NCBI GenBank assembly: GCA_029449245.1
Contig: JANATF010000003.1
Location: 1,364,001 to 1,428,000, forward strand
Source: Mortierella alpina
Taxonomy: Eukaryota > Mortierellomycota > Mortierellomycetes > Mortierellales > Mortierellaceae
DNA length: 64,000 bases
Reading direction: 5' to 3'
The stretch's first letter is position 1. Each line of letters starts with the position of its first letter. The notes beneath the pieces were generated by a model that was given only the letters and a program-made list of their open reading frames with translations, ran no database searches and was not told the DNA's origin. Shown in pieces: positions 46,438 to 58,351 of this stretch. A program made the translations under genes and the position numbers.

Positions 46438-46834
46438 CAGCACCGGCATAACTAAATCCCGGTAGTTTGCGACTCTGTTAAAGACCACATGCGTTTGAGT
46501 TGTAAGGGTTGGGTGCGGTATAAACGCTGCATTTGAGCCTGTCTACGTTTGAGTAGTCAGGGTTAGGGGGTTCAAATACAGTAAGGATATTTGGCAATCC
46601 CGGTGGACAACTGCTCTGTGCTTTTGCACCTCGAGCCTCCTCGAAAGCCTTTATTCTGGAGATTGGTATTATAACCTTATCCGTCTTAAGGACCCAGCAT
46701 TGTCCGGCAGAACTCACTATAAATGTTGGCTCTTCTTCGTCGGTCTAGTTCTGTATTTCTCATCTCACATCCCTCTCGTCTTTAGTTGTGTTGCTACAGA
46801 GTCCATTACTAGCTGCCAGTCTTCATTAATAACC
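46438..46834. other. Promoter region of the MFS transporter
   Basis: No coding sequence recognised. The Tc1 element inserted about 400 bp upstream of the transporter start, so it may affect its control. Confidence 0.35.
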
Positions 46835-48870
46835 ATGACTTCTACACCTGATTATAACCAAGGGGTGGATGAAAAGACCAGTGCCCCATCTCTGTCAACA
46901 GCTGCACCCGCAACTGGCAACTCTTGCAGCGATCCGAAACTAAAGACAGCATCCAAGGAGCAGGGCGATCAGAGAGAAGAGGATCATTCCTCTGCCACTG
47001 AATCTGATGTTGGTCCAGTCCCCGCACCTCTTTACCACAAACCTCCCACAAGGCAGTTTGTGCTCATTATGATTGCGTAAGATGAATTTCACTACAGGTA
47101 TATCGTTCAAGATTTGAAGGGAGATGGTTTTAAGGCTCCTCTGCGGTTGATTAGACTGTCCCTGTGCGTGTTTCTTGCCAGTTTGGACCAGATCATTGTG
47201 TCAACATCGATTCCTGCCATCACGAGAGAGTACAGTGCCCTTGGCGACATCTCCTGGCTTGGTACTGCCTACATGATGACTTCTACCGCCTTCCAGCCTT
47301 TGTAAGTGCATTTTTCCCCTGTTGAGTATGCGGCTCGTGTTAGTCTGGTTTGTTTGTTTAGTGACATGCGACGCAGTGTGCCGCCAGCAAATGCTAACAA
47401 CTCATGACAACAACAACAACAACACAAAACCCCCAATAGGTACGGAAAGGTCTCTGATATTTTTGGTCGCAAGGCAACGATGCTCTTTGCCAACGCTGTA
47501 TTCTTGGTCGGATCGGCTATCGCGGGTGGGCAACGTCGATGACAATGTTAATCATCGGTCGCGGTGTAGCAGGCATGGGCGCGGGCGGCCTGATGGCGAT
47601 GGTTTTCATTATCCTTTCAGACATGCTGGACATGCGCGAAAGAGGAAAGTATGTGTCACCAGCCCTCTACCTTTCAACAACTACGGTATTCTTTTGAATA
47701 TTCAGTACTCACAAGTGTGGACCACCGCTTTATAGATACCTTGGATTTATCGGCGCGATCTTCTCCCTCTCATCGGTTGTGGGTCCTCTGCTTGGTGGCG
47801 CCTTCGCAGACCATCTGACGTGGCGATGGTCTTTCTGGATCAACTTGCCCTTTGGCGCGATCTCGATGATATTTATCACTGTCAATCTCGATTTGCCCAC
47901 ACCCAAGAGCTCTCTTATGGACAAGATCAAGCGGATCGATTACATGGGATCACTCCTCCTCATGGCCTCTGTTATCATGATCCTTTTGCCACTTAGCTGG
48001 GGTGGTCATACGTATCAATGGGGCTCTGGAATTGTCATTGGTCTCCTCTGCGCTGGATTCGCAGTCGCAGCTATATTCGTTGTTGTTGAGTGGAAGATCG
48101 CCAAGGAGCCGATCCTTCCTATCCACTTGTTCAAGATCCGCAACCTGTGGTCGACCTATGGTTCGCTCTTCTTTAGCGGCATGTCGTTCTTTGGTATATT
48201 GTTCTACCTTCCCGTGTACTTTCAGGTCGTCAAGAAGGAGTCGGCCACGATTGGAGGTTTGGAGACGGTGCCATTTGTCATTGGTATCGTCATCACCTCC
48301 ATCTCTTCTGGTATTTGGGTCCTCAAAAGGGGTACCTTCGCCTTTTTCCCTGCTTTGGGAAACGCGCTTTTTATAACGGGCTCTGCCCTTTGCATCCTGT
48401 TCCAAAAAGATACACCGCGTGTAGCCACCATTTTCATTCTCATGATCTGCGGTCTTGGCATGGGCTTTACGATGCAGTCGTCCACTTTGGCAGTCCAGTC
48501 TGCCGTAAAGCCCAAGTACATGGCCACGGTGACGACGTCGGTCCAGTTTGTGCGTACTTTGGGGCAGGTCTTTGGAGTAGCTATTGTTGGATCTGTATTC
48601 AACAACAAGCTGGTGGAAAACTTGGTGGACAAATTTCCGGTTGACCAAGCCATTCTCAGAGTGACGCAGGACTACAATTACATCAACAGTTACTCGCAGG
48701 ACCTGATCGCCGTCATCTACGACAGTTTTGTGAGCGCGTTGCACTATGTCTTCTACTGCAGTGTCGCGTTCTGTACGCTGGCGTTTATTATGAGCTGCTT
48801 CATCCAGCACAAGGAGCTCAAGACGAATGCTAACCAACAGAAGCCTGAGATGTCGGTCGAGATGGTGTAG
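46835..48870 (+). CDS. MFS multidrug/efflux transporter (DHA2, 14-TM type)
   Basis: A proton-antiport drug or metabolite exporter of the plasma membrane. Exons 46835-47076, 47155-47301, 47440-47648 and 47736-48870, phases consistent. A ~75-residue hydrophilic N-terminus precedes the TM core. Motifs: [20 protein letters not shown] (TM1), [20 protein letters not shown], the loop-2 motif [30 protein letters not shown] (TM4), [20 protein letters not shown] (motif C, antiporter signature). The last exon adds eight or more further TM segments and a hydrophilic tail. In exon 3, near 47527, the frame breaks between SAIAGG and TSMTML; one more G in the run GTGGGC would restore it. That is either a base-calling artefact or a loss-of-function change. 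Confidence 0.88.
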
Positions 48871-49079
48871 TATCGTTTTTCTTTCGCAACACAGCTTATC
48901 ATTAGAAAAGTCGTTGCCCGGTTACTGTCTGTCCATTAAAGCACGCGCAAGTCTTTTGACCACGAGCCGACCAGACTACTAAGCAAGCAGTCACCAAGGG
49001 TAAAAAAAAAAAAAAATCAAAATAAACACCCCATCACAGCCCTTCCTGTCACTCCATCAACTCACAACACGCAGACATC
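48871..49079. other. Gap between MFS transporter and BMT5-like gene
   Basis: An A14 tract (about 49003-49016) precedes the short pyrimidine-rich leader of the next gene. Confidence 0.5.
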
Positions 49080-50109
49080 ATGGCACCCAAGTACAAAAAG
49101 GCAAAGCTAAAGTCGGCGCTCATCAAGCTTCAGGACACCCACCAGAAGCGTCAGCGTGCCACTGAGATCCGTGATATGAAGGAGGCTGCCCTCGCCGCTG
49201 GCCCAAAGAAGGCTCAACAGCAGCAGTCAGGCATCTCTACTGCAGCTCAGAAGGCTCAGAAGAAGGCCATGTCCAAGCTCCCACCGCCACCATACTATGA
49301 CTATGATTCGATTCTCTTGGTGGGAGAAGCCAACTTCTCGTTCGCAAAATCCCTCGCACTCGAGATCTTGAACCGTGGCGACACGATCACTGCCACAACT
49401 CTGGACTCGTTCTCAAACATGATGGAGAAGTACGAGGACGGCCAACAAAATGTCAAGGATTTGGAGGATGCTGGAGCAACGGTACTGTTTGAGATTGATG
49501 CGACGAAGCTGGCCAAGATCAAGAGCTTCAAGGGGAAGCGATTTTCAAAGATCGTATTCAACTTTCCTCACGCAGGTATGCCATTTTACTCAACGTCCAA
49601 TTCTTATACAGACAGCAGATCGCAGCATTTAATCACATTTGTCTTTTTGGTAATTCCGAAATCTAGGTGCTGGTATCAAGGATCAGGACCGTAACGTGGT
49701 GAGCAACCAAAAGTTGATGCGCTCATTCTTTGAAGCAGCAACGCCCTTCCTTACAGATACGGATCTTGGCGACAAGAAGCCCGGTGAGATCCATGTTACT
49801 GTCAAGACCGGAATGCCCTACGACCTGTGGAATCTAAAGCGCCTTGCGACAGGAACGGGACTTTTGGGCAACAAGACGTCGTTCCCGTTCAAGCCTGAGC
49901 AATACCCTGGATACGAGCATCGCCGGACAATTGGTTTCAAGGAGGGAGTCAGCCAGGGCGAGAATGCCGAGATCCTGGGCAAGAGTCCAAAGACGTTTGT
50001 GTTTGTGAAGAAGACCGCCAAGGAGGCCGCCATGGCCAAGGAGTCCGAGACCGCGAATATCAAGAAGAGGAAGAGAGCTGGTGAGGATGTGTCGGACGAT
50101 GATGAATAA
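49080..50109 (+). CDS. BMT5: 25S rRNA uridine-N3-methyltransferase (BMT5-like)
   Basis: A nucleolar Rossmann-fold SAM methyltransferase (DUF2431 family) that methylates a uridine N3 in large-subunit rRNA. Two exons, 49080-49575 and 49667-50109, ~312 residues. A basic N-terminus (MAPKYKKAKLKSAL) leads to DSILLVGEANFSFAKSLA, the family SAM-binding motif, then TATTLDS, FEIDATKL, FSKIVFNFPHAG and, across the intron, GAGIKDQDRNVVSNQ. EIHVTVKTGMPYDLWN and YEHRRTIGF are the conserved C-terminal blocks. A Lys/Asp-rich tail closes the protein. It converges with GLO2, with 123 bp between stops. Confidence 0.92.
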
Positions 50110-50232
50110 GCAGGAAAAAAAGAAGGGGGTAGCAAAAGAAGAGATTGTTCAAGATATCAGCATCATTGTACCATAGTTCACGAGCGTTTACAACACAGCT
50201 TTTTCAAAATGTGTTTATTTTTTCTTTTCCTG

Positions 50233-51492
50233 TTATTGAAAGGTGTTTTTCAGTTCGCGAAGTACATGCATGACATCGATAGGATCGCTCTTGCCCGTGA
50301 ATGCTTGCAAAGACGGCTCGCTAAAAAATTACAAGTACAGTGGTCAGAAATTGCGTGTCCATCTTCGTGTTAAAAAGCGCCAAGGCGTTACGAAAAGGAG
50401 ACAGAACAGCCCAACTTACTTGACACGGAGAAAAGGATTGCAGAGCAGTTCCTCGCCAATGGTACCTGGGATGGTAATCTTGACATTCTCATCCATACAC
50501 CACTGCAGCTTCTGTGCTACATGTGCATTATCGGGTTCAACGTGAAGTGCAAACCGGAGGTTTGATTTGGTGTATTCGTGACCACAGTAGACCTTGGTTT
50601 CAACAGGGAGGGTTGCCAATATATGGAGCAGGCTGTTGTACATGTCCGCAGCGGTACCTTCGAAAAACCGCCCGCAACCACCTGCATGCACCAAGAGAAA
50701 ACCAACAGGAATTGTCGGCATTAGTCATGATGTACGCGCTTGCGACTTGAAAACACCTCCATACTTCCTTCAGACAAGGTATGGCACAGTTGAAGCGAGA
50801 AACATATATGTACATACTCAAGAAGAGGGTGTCACCTGTGAAAACGGCTCTTTCTGCGCCATCTTTTGCATAGTAGCTGATGCTTCCTTTTGTATGGCAG
50901 TGTGTCCACAGTGCCTGAATGGTCACGTTGCCGATCTTGAACTCTTCCTTATCCTTGACTACGTAATTGATCTCTGGAATCCGAGCGTCTGCGCCAAATA
51001 CGGCGAGGCCCGGCTTTTTGGCGATCAGCTCTACATTTCCGCCGGCATGGTCCCAGTGGTGGTGTGTGCAAAGGACCGAGGTCAGTTTTGCGCCAAGGTG
51101 CTGGAGTATATGCATGAGCTTTTGAGGCTCAACCGGGTCGACCACTGCAGCTTCGGAAGTCTTTTCATCGAGGATGATGTACGAGTAATTATCTATAACG
51201 CCGAGTGAGCGGGTGTTAGCGTGAGAGGATGGCACGCGAAAACAGAGAAAGGGGTATATTTTCCCGCTCTGTGGATGCGGAGGCAAAGAGCACACGGCAG
51301 TCGTTCGTGCTGAAATTTAAACGCAAAATAATTTATCGCTCATTCTCAGTTCCTTCTCTTTGTTCCTTGTGCGCGCTGTGTCCCTGTCACTCCAACTGCA
51401 AGTAGTCGGCCAAGGTAAAGCAGGTGCGATGCGCGGTCGAGCAGAGTCTCTATGGGATTACCTTCGAGGGCGGGAACTGTGATGATGCGCAT
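50233..51492 (-). CDS. GLO2: Hydroxyacylglutathione hydrolase (glyoxalase II)
   Basis: Hydrolyses S-lactoylglutathione to D-lactate and glutathione, the second step of methylglyoxal detoxification. Four exons: 51492-51462 (31 nt), 51192-50818, 50681-50422 and 50320-50233. The mini-exon encodes MRIITVPALE and splices in phase to DNYSYIILDE. The metallo-beta-lactamase motif is THHHWDHAGGN, followed by HTKGSISYY, AVFTGDTLF and, across an intron, SGCGRFFEGTA, then VYCGHEYT and FALHVEPDN. The second His of the usual HTxGHI is Ser here. Length about 250 residues, as for the cytosolic enzyme; no targeting peptide is seen. Confidence 0.93.
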
Positions 51493-53079
51493 GGCATTAA
51501 ACAGATGGGCACCGTTACTGGACGCGGGACTTGGAAAGATTCAATGCCAACTGTGGCCGAAAAGAAGAGTGATTGCGTTTTCCTGGTGTTTTTATAAATC
51601 AATGTAAATTGAGGACTTTGTGGGTCCGTTTGAGCAGAGTGGTTCAGCAAAGCGATTTGGTCAATGGAAAAGATGGAAGAATCGGAAGCGACGTCGAATA
51701 GGGCTGGTCGTATGTGGGATATATTAAGACGTGTAGTGTTCAACAATTGAGGAGAGCCAGTTAGGGGAGGAGGGGCAGAGAAAGAGGAGGAAGATGCGCC
51801 GGAGGATGTGGTAGAAAGAGAAGGACAGTTGTTGAAGGAGGCTCAATTGGACGCAGCAGAGCAAAGGCATGTGTAGATGCAGGTCCGTATCTCGCTGCAC
51901 CAGCACCACCCAAAGCATACGCGCAGGAACCACTTTTGAGATGGGCAGGGTTTAGCGCTATTTGCATTCATCTCGCACACTATCTTTTGCTCCCTCTTTT
52001 CTCTCTCGCGCGTAATTGCTTCATTCGAATCTTCCTTGTCGAAGGTTCTTTGCTTCTTTTTTCGTTATAATTGTGATTTCCTATTTTTTTTATGCCTCCT
52101 CCTTTTGGCACAAGGCACATGTTCCTCTCTTCAACATGTACTTTATCACCCTTGGATCCATCTTGCTTTCATGGCTTCGGCGTGCTCTGCTCTGCTCTGC
52201 TCTGCTTTGTTTTGCTTTGATTTGCTGCACCTCCATCTCGGAGCAATTTCGCTCCTCGCTGGGTCGAGACCAGCCTCTAGTTCCCATACAGTTGCTCTGT
52301 CGCTGTGGCAATGTCGCCCCTAATTATGGCGCAGCTGGAGGCGCCTTCTCCCATTCAGCTTAGCTGATCGAGCCAGGAATAGGTTTGTCCTTGAGCTCGT
52401 TGATCCACCTTTCCGGACCCGTGTGCCTGCAATACATACTTCAGAACCAAACGGGTCGTCGTTTATTCCCATCGTACAAACTCCGCCAGATGCATCAGGG
52501 TGTACATCTACGATCGCCGAGGTGTCGTAACCGGTTTCCCCTGGATACGGGTATAGTCTAGCACCTCTACCTTCTTTGGGTAGAAGGCCGTCTCAAAGGC
52601 TCTCATCCTGCATGCCTAGACTACACATCATTACTTTGATTTATGTATCGCGGGATCCCCATCTCGTGTCTGGGCCTGATCGGAGGAGAGCCAATGTTTT
52701 ATGGAGTCTTAGACCATGGCCTTCTATTAGCACCGCAATGTACTGAGCCATATGCCATCATAGGTGTAAAGAGAGTAGTGTTGCCATGTACACGTATAAT
52801 ACTTGCTAACGCTGTTGAGCGCTTTGTGCAGTTTGCTCCTTTTCTCGCTATTCCAGGTACGCTTTCGCTAAAATCCCGTGTGTCTTGAACTCACCTTGGC
52901 CCCTGTCTAGACTCTGCCTCTCATACGCTACATAAACGGCAATTCTCCCTGAACGATAAAACTCCGTTCGACCGAAACCCACAAAGACCCACATTCCCCA
53001 CGCCACAGAGCACGTGGGGCTTCGCCGTTCTGGCTATATATTGACGTTCCGACACAATAAGATACATACGCCTGAGCAG
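51493..53079. other. Intergenic, no confident gene
   Basis: Frames on both strands are short. An 81-codon plus frame at 52643-52888 (MYRGIPISCLGL) matches nothing known. A degenerate (CTCTG)n/(TTTTG)n repeat lies at 52183-52226. Confidence 0.35.
52183..52226 (+). repeat. Pentanucleotide repeat (CTCTG)n, degenerating
   Basis: Four clean CTCTG units followed by CTTTG/TTTTG variants. Confidence 0.75.
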
Positions 53080-53403
53080 ATGAACGAAATAATGGCAGCC
53101 CCTCCTAGATCCCCGGCTCCATCTTCATCCGCTGCTAGGCCCAGCCGATCAGCCTCCGCCTCACCGGCTCCTGTTCAGGGTGCCCTTGTTGTCACATTAG
53201 ATAACGCGCACGCATCGCTTTCGGAACTGGCCGCCGCCCCTCTTACAGCCACCCATCAAGCACTGGATCAGACCCGGAGTGGCCTGCATAGCACCGCTCG
53301 ACTACTGTCAGATGCGACGCAGAATTTGGTTCGGTCGCAACGAAATATGCAGACCCTGATACACAACATTAAGAATGTGCAGGAGTTCTTGCCTGACCCA
53401 TAG
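53080..53403 (+). CDS. Small helical protein, unknown
   Basis: A single exon of 107 codons from the ATG at 53080 (MNEIMAAPPRSP). The first ~45 residues are Ser/Pro/Ala-rich and disordered. The rest is predicted amphipathic helix with heptad-like spacing (ALDQTRSGLHSTARLLSDAT, NLVRSQRNMQTLIHNIKNVQ) ending EFLPDP. This shape resembles small BLOC-1/BORC-type or other coiled-coil complex subunits, but I cannot name one. It converges with the next gene. Confidence 0.55.
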   Translation: MNEIMAAPPRSPAPSSSAARPSRSASASPAPVQGALVVTLDNAHASLSELAAAPLTATHQALDQTRSGLHSTARLLSDATQNLVRSQRNMQTLIHNIKNVQEFLPDP

Positions 53404-53539
53404 CCTTGATCCACCCACAACCTGATCTGCACTTCGTTAATGGTTAAAGCAATTTTAAATACATGAATTATACATCGCGTGTTCTTTTTTATTTCTCTGT
53501 CTATATTCATTAGATTAGTATGTTATCGTGTCTCCCGCC

Positions 53540-56500
53540 TCATTCACGAGTTGCCAAGGCTAACGAGAGCGGTGGAGGTGTGTTCACATTGACCTGCTGC
53601 GCCTGATGACTTTGAACAATATCCACCGACCCAATCCGGGCACAGGCCATCCTCTGTCGCAGTGCCACCGCTCTCCGAAACAGTTCCAGACTTGACAGAT
53701 GATCGAGCAGCCCCTGCCGGAGGTGAGCTAGGAACATGTAGAAATCACACACGGCCACGATTCGGTCGCGGCAGAAGCGGTCTAGAGGATGGTACTCCTG
53801 AAATGTCTCGTTCAGTCGTCGGTAGGCAGACGGAAACGGAGCGGCGCAGGCTGGATGTTGCAATGAAACCGAGGTACTATCGACATGTAACGAACTGCGC
53901 GAGTGCGTCTTCTTCTTGTTACCCGAGGAGAGGGCTGTTGGACCGTCTTCTCGTTCCAAGATCCGGAGCCGAAATTCACAGAGACGAACAATGCCACAAA
54001 GGCAGCAGGGGGCCTTGGACGGTCCGCCTGTCACTGTGTTGGAGCCCTTGGAGCCTCTGGAGGTAGTGGCATTGGTAGCAGTTGAGGCTTGCCCGCGGCT
54101 ATGTGGTTGTTTGGAGGGGATTCTCGACAAGGATGTGCTCCGACTCGGTGGCGCTGGCTTCCATAGTTCGATCTCGCATGCGTTCCTCTCCATCGCGTTC
54201 AAAAGTCGATGGAGCCATGCGGTCTGAGGACTAGAACCGTAGGACATGGGGAATGATGGGGGTGTGGGCGAACCTCCTGGAAGAGACGAGGAGGAGGAGG
54301 ATAGCAGAGAACTCATCCATCCAGTGCTTGGCTTGGATGGGGTTGATTTTGGGTTGATTAGCAGGCACGGGTAGATATCCTCAGCAAGGGCACGCTTCAT
54401 GAAGGGTGTCGTCATGATATTGGCAACTGTTGGTGATGATGGAGTCGGAGAGTGAATGGAGGTGCAGCGAGTCGTGGACGCGGTCATGGATCTCTTGGGT
54501 GCGGCACCAAATGTTGTGCGGAGGGAAGCGAGGTGGCCTTCGAACTCTTGAAACCCGATCCCGTCCACGAACATGGAGTTTGGTGGTTTCTGAACAGAAG
54601 CCGCTGGTGCAAAAGAGGTAATCGGCGATGGTGGTGGAATGGTTGAGAGCAGATAGGCCTTGCTGCAAATTGTTGCTGGTGATGCATCTGCTGGAACCGG
54701 GGAGGTGCATGTCGCCGGGCTTGTCGGAGCTGGATCATGCACGTCCTCCTCTTGCGCTTGCGCCTGTGTCCGTGCGAGCTCAGCGATCCCCACACAGTCT
54801 GCAGCGAGCCTCCTGATTTTTTTAATACCCTGTTCAACCATGCGCTTGGTCTCTGTCAATTCCATCTTTGACGCAACCGCCAATCTCTTTTGCCTGATTG
54901 CGTCAACTCGAATGCCTTCTGCCGGACCTTCTGCCCCCATCTCGCCGGCGTTTGTGTTCTCTGGAGAATCGATGGTCTTGAGAGTCAACAATGTCAGCTC
55001 ACACGCCTCTACCAGAGACGCTTGAGCGCAAGTCAGCTCGTTCGCACTGCCAAGGAGCTCCTTTGAGAATCTTTCCAAGTCAGAGATCAACTGCCTATGA
55101 CCTTGTTCAAGTTTTTGGTACCGGACTTGTTCCTGGAAACGCAGTTGGTCAAGCGCTTGGATGTGCTGCTTCAAGTACACGCGCTCATCCAACAGGCAGC
55201 CACCAAGATCCGTCTGAAGCGACTGTGAGCTAGCCGATAGGGTAGCCTGGATGGATGCCCTGGATACAGAGAGAGGATTAAGTGTTTTGGCCGCGGTTGA
55301 TATCGAAAGGGAGCTCGAAGAAGGAATAATGCTGTCCCTGCTTTTCGCCAGGCATGACTTTGATGCAGGGCTAACGCCTCCGGTGCCTGAGATCCCATCC
55401 GCGAGGGCTGGCTGTTTATGGGCGCTAGTCTCAAAACCTTCCGTCACGCCTCTGCTCGGAGCTGTTAGCACAGATTTTGTTCTTGCGTTCTCCCACGAGT
55501 TGCTGTAGTTGCAGTTGAAGCTCTGGGTTGTTGTGGGTGCGTGTTCAATCGACTTTAGATGTCTCAACGCAGCCGAGATTGCATCCTTGTGCGTGGTCTC
55601 GAGCTCCGCTGACCTCCTCGTGTTCACTACAAGACCCCAGTTTTGTTGCAATCGCCTCCTTCTGCCTTGCTTGTCAGCCTCTGCTGCATCACTCTCGTTT
55701 CCAACTCTAGTCTGATCTGCAGCACACGAGAGCTGGCGCCGCGTTCGTAGTGCTAGGGAAACTCTTGCATGCGTAGTCGGCTTACTGACGTCGTTACTGG
55801 TTGATATGGATTCGTTGTCGCTCTGAGAAACATCTGGTACAGTCAGAGTAAGAAGCGAGCCCTCAGAGCGAGACTTTCTCCAGTTGGAATCGTTGACGCG
55901 ATTTTCGGACTGTCCACACCATCTTTCTACCTCTTGGGAGCGCTCGTTGTTGAATGACGACGGGGAGGCCTTGAGAAGGGCTTCCTCAAGGACAAAAGTA
56001 GCCCACCGAACCGCATCCTCGGTATGCTCAATCCATCTCTGGTCTTCCAGATGCGCATTATCCATCTCTTGCAGGGCTTTAAACATTGCGGTGTTATCCT
56101 GCTCGTGCAATGGAATAGTCTAGTTGCAGTGGAGTGATAAAGGCAGGGGGAAAGAAAAGGATTAGCATGCCACTTGGGATGAATTGTATCTAGCAATCCC
56201 CTTTATGCAACAGCTGACTACGCAATCAACAGTGTGCTTCGTACCTGGCAAACGTGCTCTAGTTCCTGGAGTCTTGTCTCCATCATGTTGGCTGTGTCCA
56301 CAGCCTCTTGTAACCATGGTATGCCCTCGACCTTCTTTGGTCCAGTTTCCTGCAGCAGTGGTCGTTGTAGTGTCCTCATGAGTATGATGGTCCCATTGCT
56401 CTCGTAGTCTAGATAATTGGCTTTGCTCTCAACTTTTTCGGAGAGAAGTGATCTTCCCTGGTGGTCGATTGCAGAATGTGCCAAAGTGTTGTTGTCCGTG

Positions 56501-57309
56501 ATGTCCATTGGCTGATTTCCTACAACGACAGTTTCTGCCTCGGTAATATCGGTATCATCTACTGGCGATGAGACGGCGGATGAATCTCCAAACGTCAGGG
56601 CGCGCAGGCGCTTGACTTCTACTGCGAGCTGTACGTTTCCTTGAGTTGAGGCTGAGGCTGAGGATACGGATGCTGGGACTGTGCAAAAGGGGGCCGGCTC
56701 GGATGCCTGAACACATGGGCGCGGTGTTGGAAGGATGGATGCGTAACGATGAGACGTGGCTTTACTAGATCGCCTTCCCATGATAGGGACAACACTGCCC
56801 ATACTGCTGTCGAGAGCGAGAATGAAAGGGGATGCGGTCGTGAAGGACGTTGAAGTAAACGGGGAGGAAGGAGGAAATGCCACCGTGGCTTCTCTCCGAG
56901 ACCTTCTTTCTCCTTCGAGCACGGAGCTCTTCTCCGATATGGGAGTTGAGCAGGCAGAGTAGGCCTGAGAAAAAGATGAAGCGGCGGTGGGAGTATTAAT
57001 GGAAGGGAGGGTGGGGAGGTCATCCCGAAAGGTTGCTGTTCTGAAGCGGACCCAAGGAGCTGTGGTGGTAGTCGAAGGGGTTGTTGCAGAATTTGTGGCA
57101 GGTGTTGTGATGCTTGCTGCAGAGGATGGAGTCGTAAAAGTCATGGCTGTCGTGGGTGTGGCTGTGGAGGGTGACTGAGCACCAAGGCTATGGTGGACAT
57201 TAGACACACTGCATTTGCTGGTGCTTCTGGGGATTCGTGAAGTCGTAGTATCTAGAGGTGGAGGCTGTGGACGTTGTTTGTGGCCCGAGCGTTTACTTTC
57301 CGATTGCAT
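53540..57309 (-). CDS. Large coiled-coil protein with Sec2/Rabin-like C-terminus
   Basis: Two exons, 57309-56245 and 56119-53540, join in phase (LEHVCQ to TIPLHEQDN) and give ~1214 residues. The first 300 residues are Ser/Thr-rich and disordered. Coiled-coil stretches lie around ELEHVCQ...HEQDNTAMFK and VYLKQHIQALDQLRFQEQVR...LERFSKELL. The last 150 residues hold a Cys-bearing domain: CCLCGIVRLCEFRLRILE, a loop, then CRDRIVAVCDFYMFLAHLRQ and ALRQRMACARIG. That block resembles the C-terminal conserved region of Rabin8/RAB3IP and fungal Sec2 proteins, GEFs for Sec4/Rab8 in exocytosis. No clear Sec2 N-terminal GEF helix was found, so function is tentative. Confidence 0.68.
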
Positions 57310-58351
57310 ATCGTCAACTTTTGAGTCTGTGTGAATTGACGAGTTATTTCAAGTGATGCCCCGCAGTCGTAAAAGCTGAGAGGTGCACGAGGTTAAGGAT
57401 TATGTAAATAAGGGAGGAGTTTGAGTGGAGATGCCAGATGTGCTCGAGGTGGACGGTGGAGTGGTATTGCTGGGAATGGTAGTGTCGTTGGGACAAGTAG
57501 GTGATGTGGGTCCGCTAATTTACTATTAGTAGTTGGATTGACGTATCAATGTACCAAAGAGAAGATGACAAAGGCTGACGGAAAGCTTTAAGTCAGAGTT
57601 GTCGTCTGTCGCCCGGAATTTGTGGTGGCAAAGTCACAGTTCAGCACAGCAATGGCATTCTTCTCCAGGAATCATGGTGATGTTTAATGCCACCGGTGAC
57701 AATCGACTGTACAAAGGCTCGACCGGCACCATGGGGATGGAATAAGTTGGGATAGGACAGGATGGGTCAAAGCAGATAATGCGCTACGTTATTGTCAAGC
57801 ACAGCTTTACGGCAGCACCACCACACATGTCTACTTTTTCTTCCTCTCATTCTATCAATCTGCCCGCGTGCTTTGTAAAGTGAATGACATGGCGTACTGA
57901 TATTCAGGACTGAGCTGGCTGTGATCGTTGCAATCTTGTAACATGAGTTCTACAGGGAAGGCGACATGGGAGCAAGTTTTATCGCCATTGCAGATCGACA
58001 TATGTTCTTATCCGACCTGGCTGCATTGCCCATTTTCAAGGTCCATGTGTTTGCAGCAGATACGATTCATCTTGTCTGGAGAGATAAAATACAGGAGAGA
58101 GAAAGTGAAAAGAGAGAGAGGGAGAGAGAAAGAGAGCGAGAGGATAGGAGAGAGGATGGATGAAGAGGACGTTGGACTCTAAGCCAATAAGCCAAAGTCC
58201 TCGCTGCGGTGGATGCTGATAAAGAACGGGGTCATTTTTCCACATTAGCAAAGCATCCTTCACAATTGCATAAGCCAAAGAAGAAGAAAAAGCGAACACA
58301 TATCAAGAATTATGGCTGTTGATAACATATTTGACGGGATTTTATGGTCAT
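57310..58351. other. Intergenic, no gene recognised
   Basis: Promoter and leader of the large coiled-coil gene on the left; the 3' flank of the F-box gene on the right includes a GA-rich simple repeat (58096-58146). No coding features seen. Confidence 0.45.
58096..58146 (+). repeat. GA-rich microsatellite
   Basis: Imperfect (GAGA)n with GGGAGAGAGA variants. Confidence 0.75.

Noticed and set aside
47950-48837. 295-codon minus-strand frame over the MFS gene
   Set aside because: Antisense shadow of the transporter coding sequence with hydrophilic low-information content.
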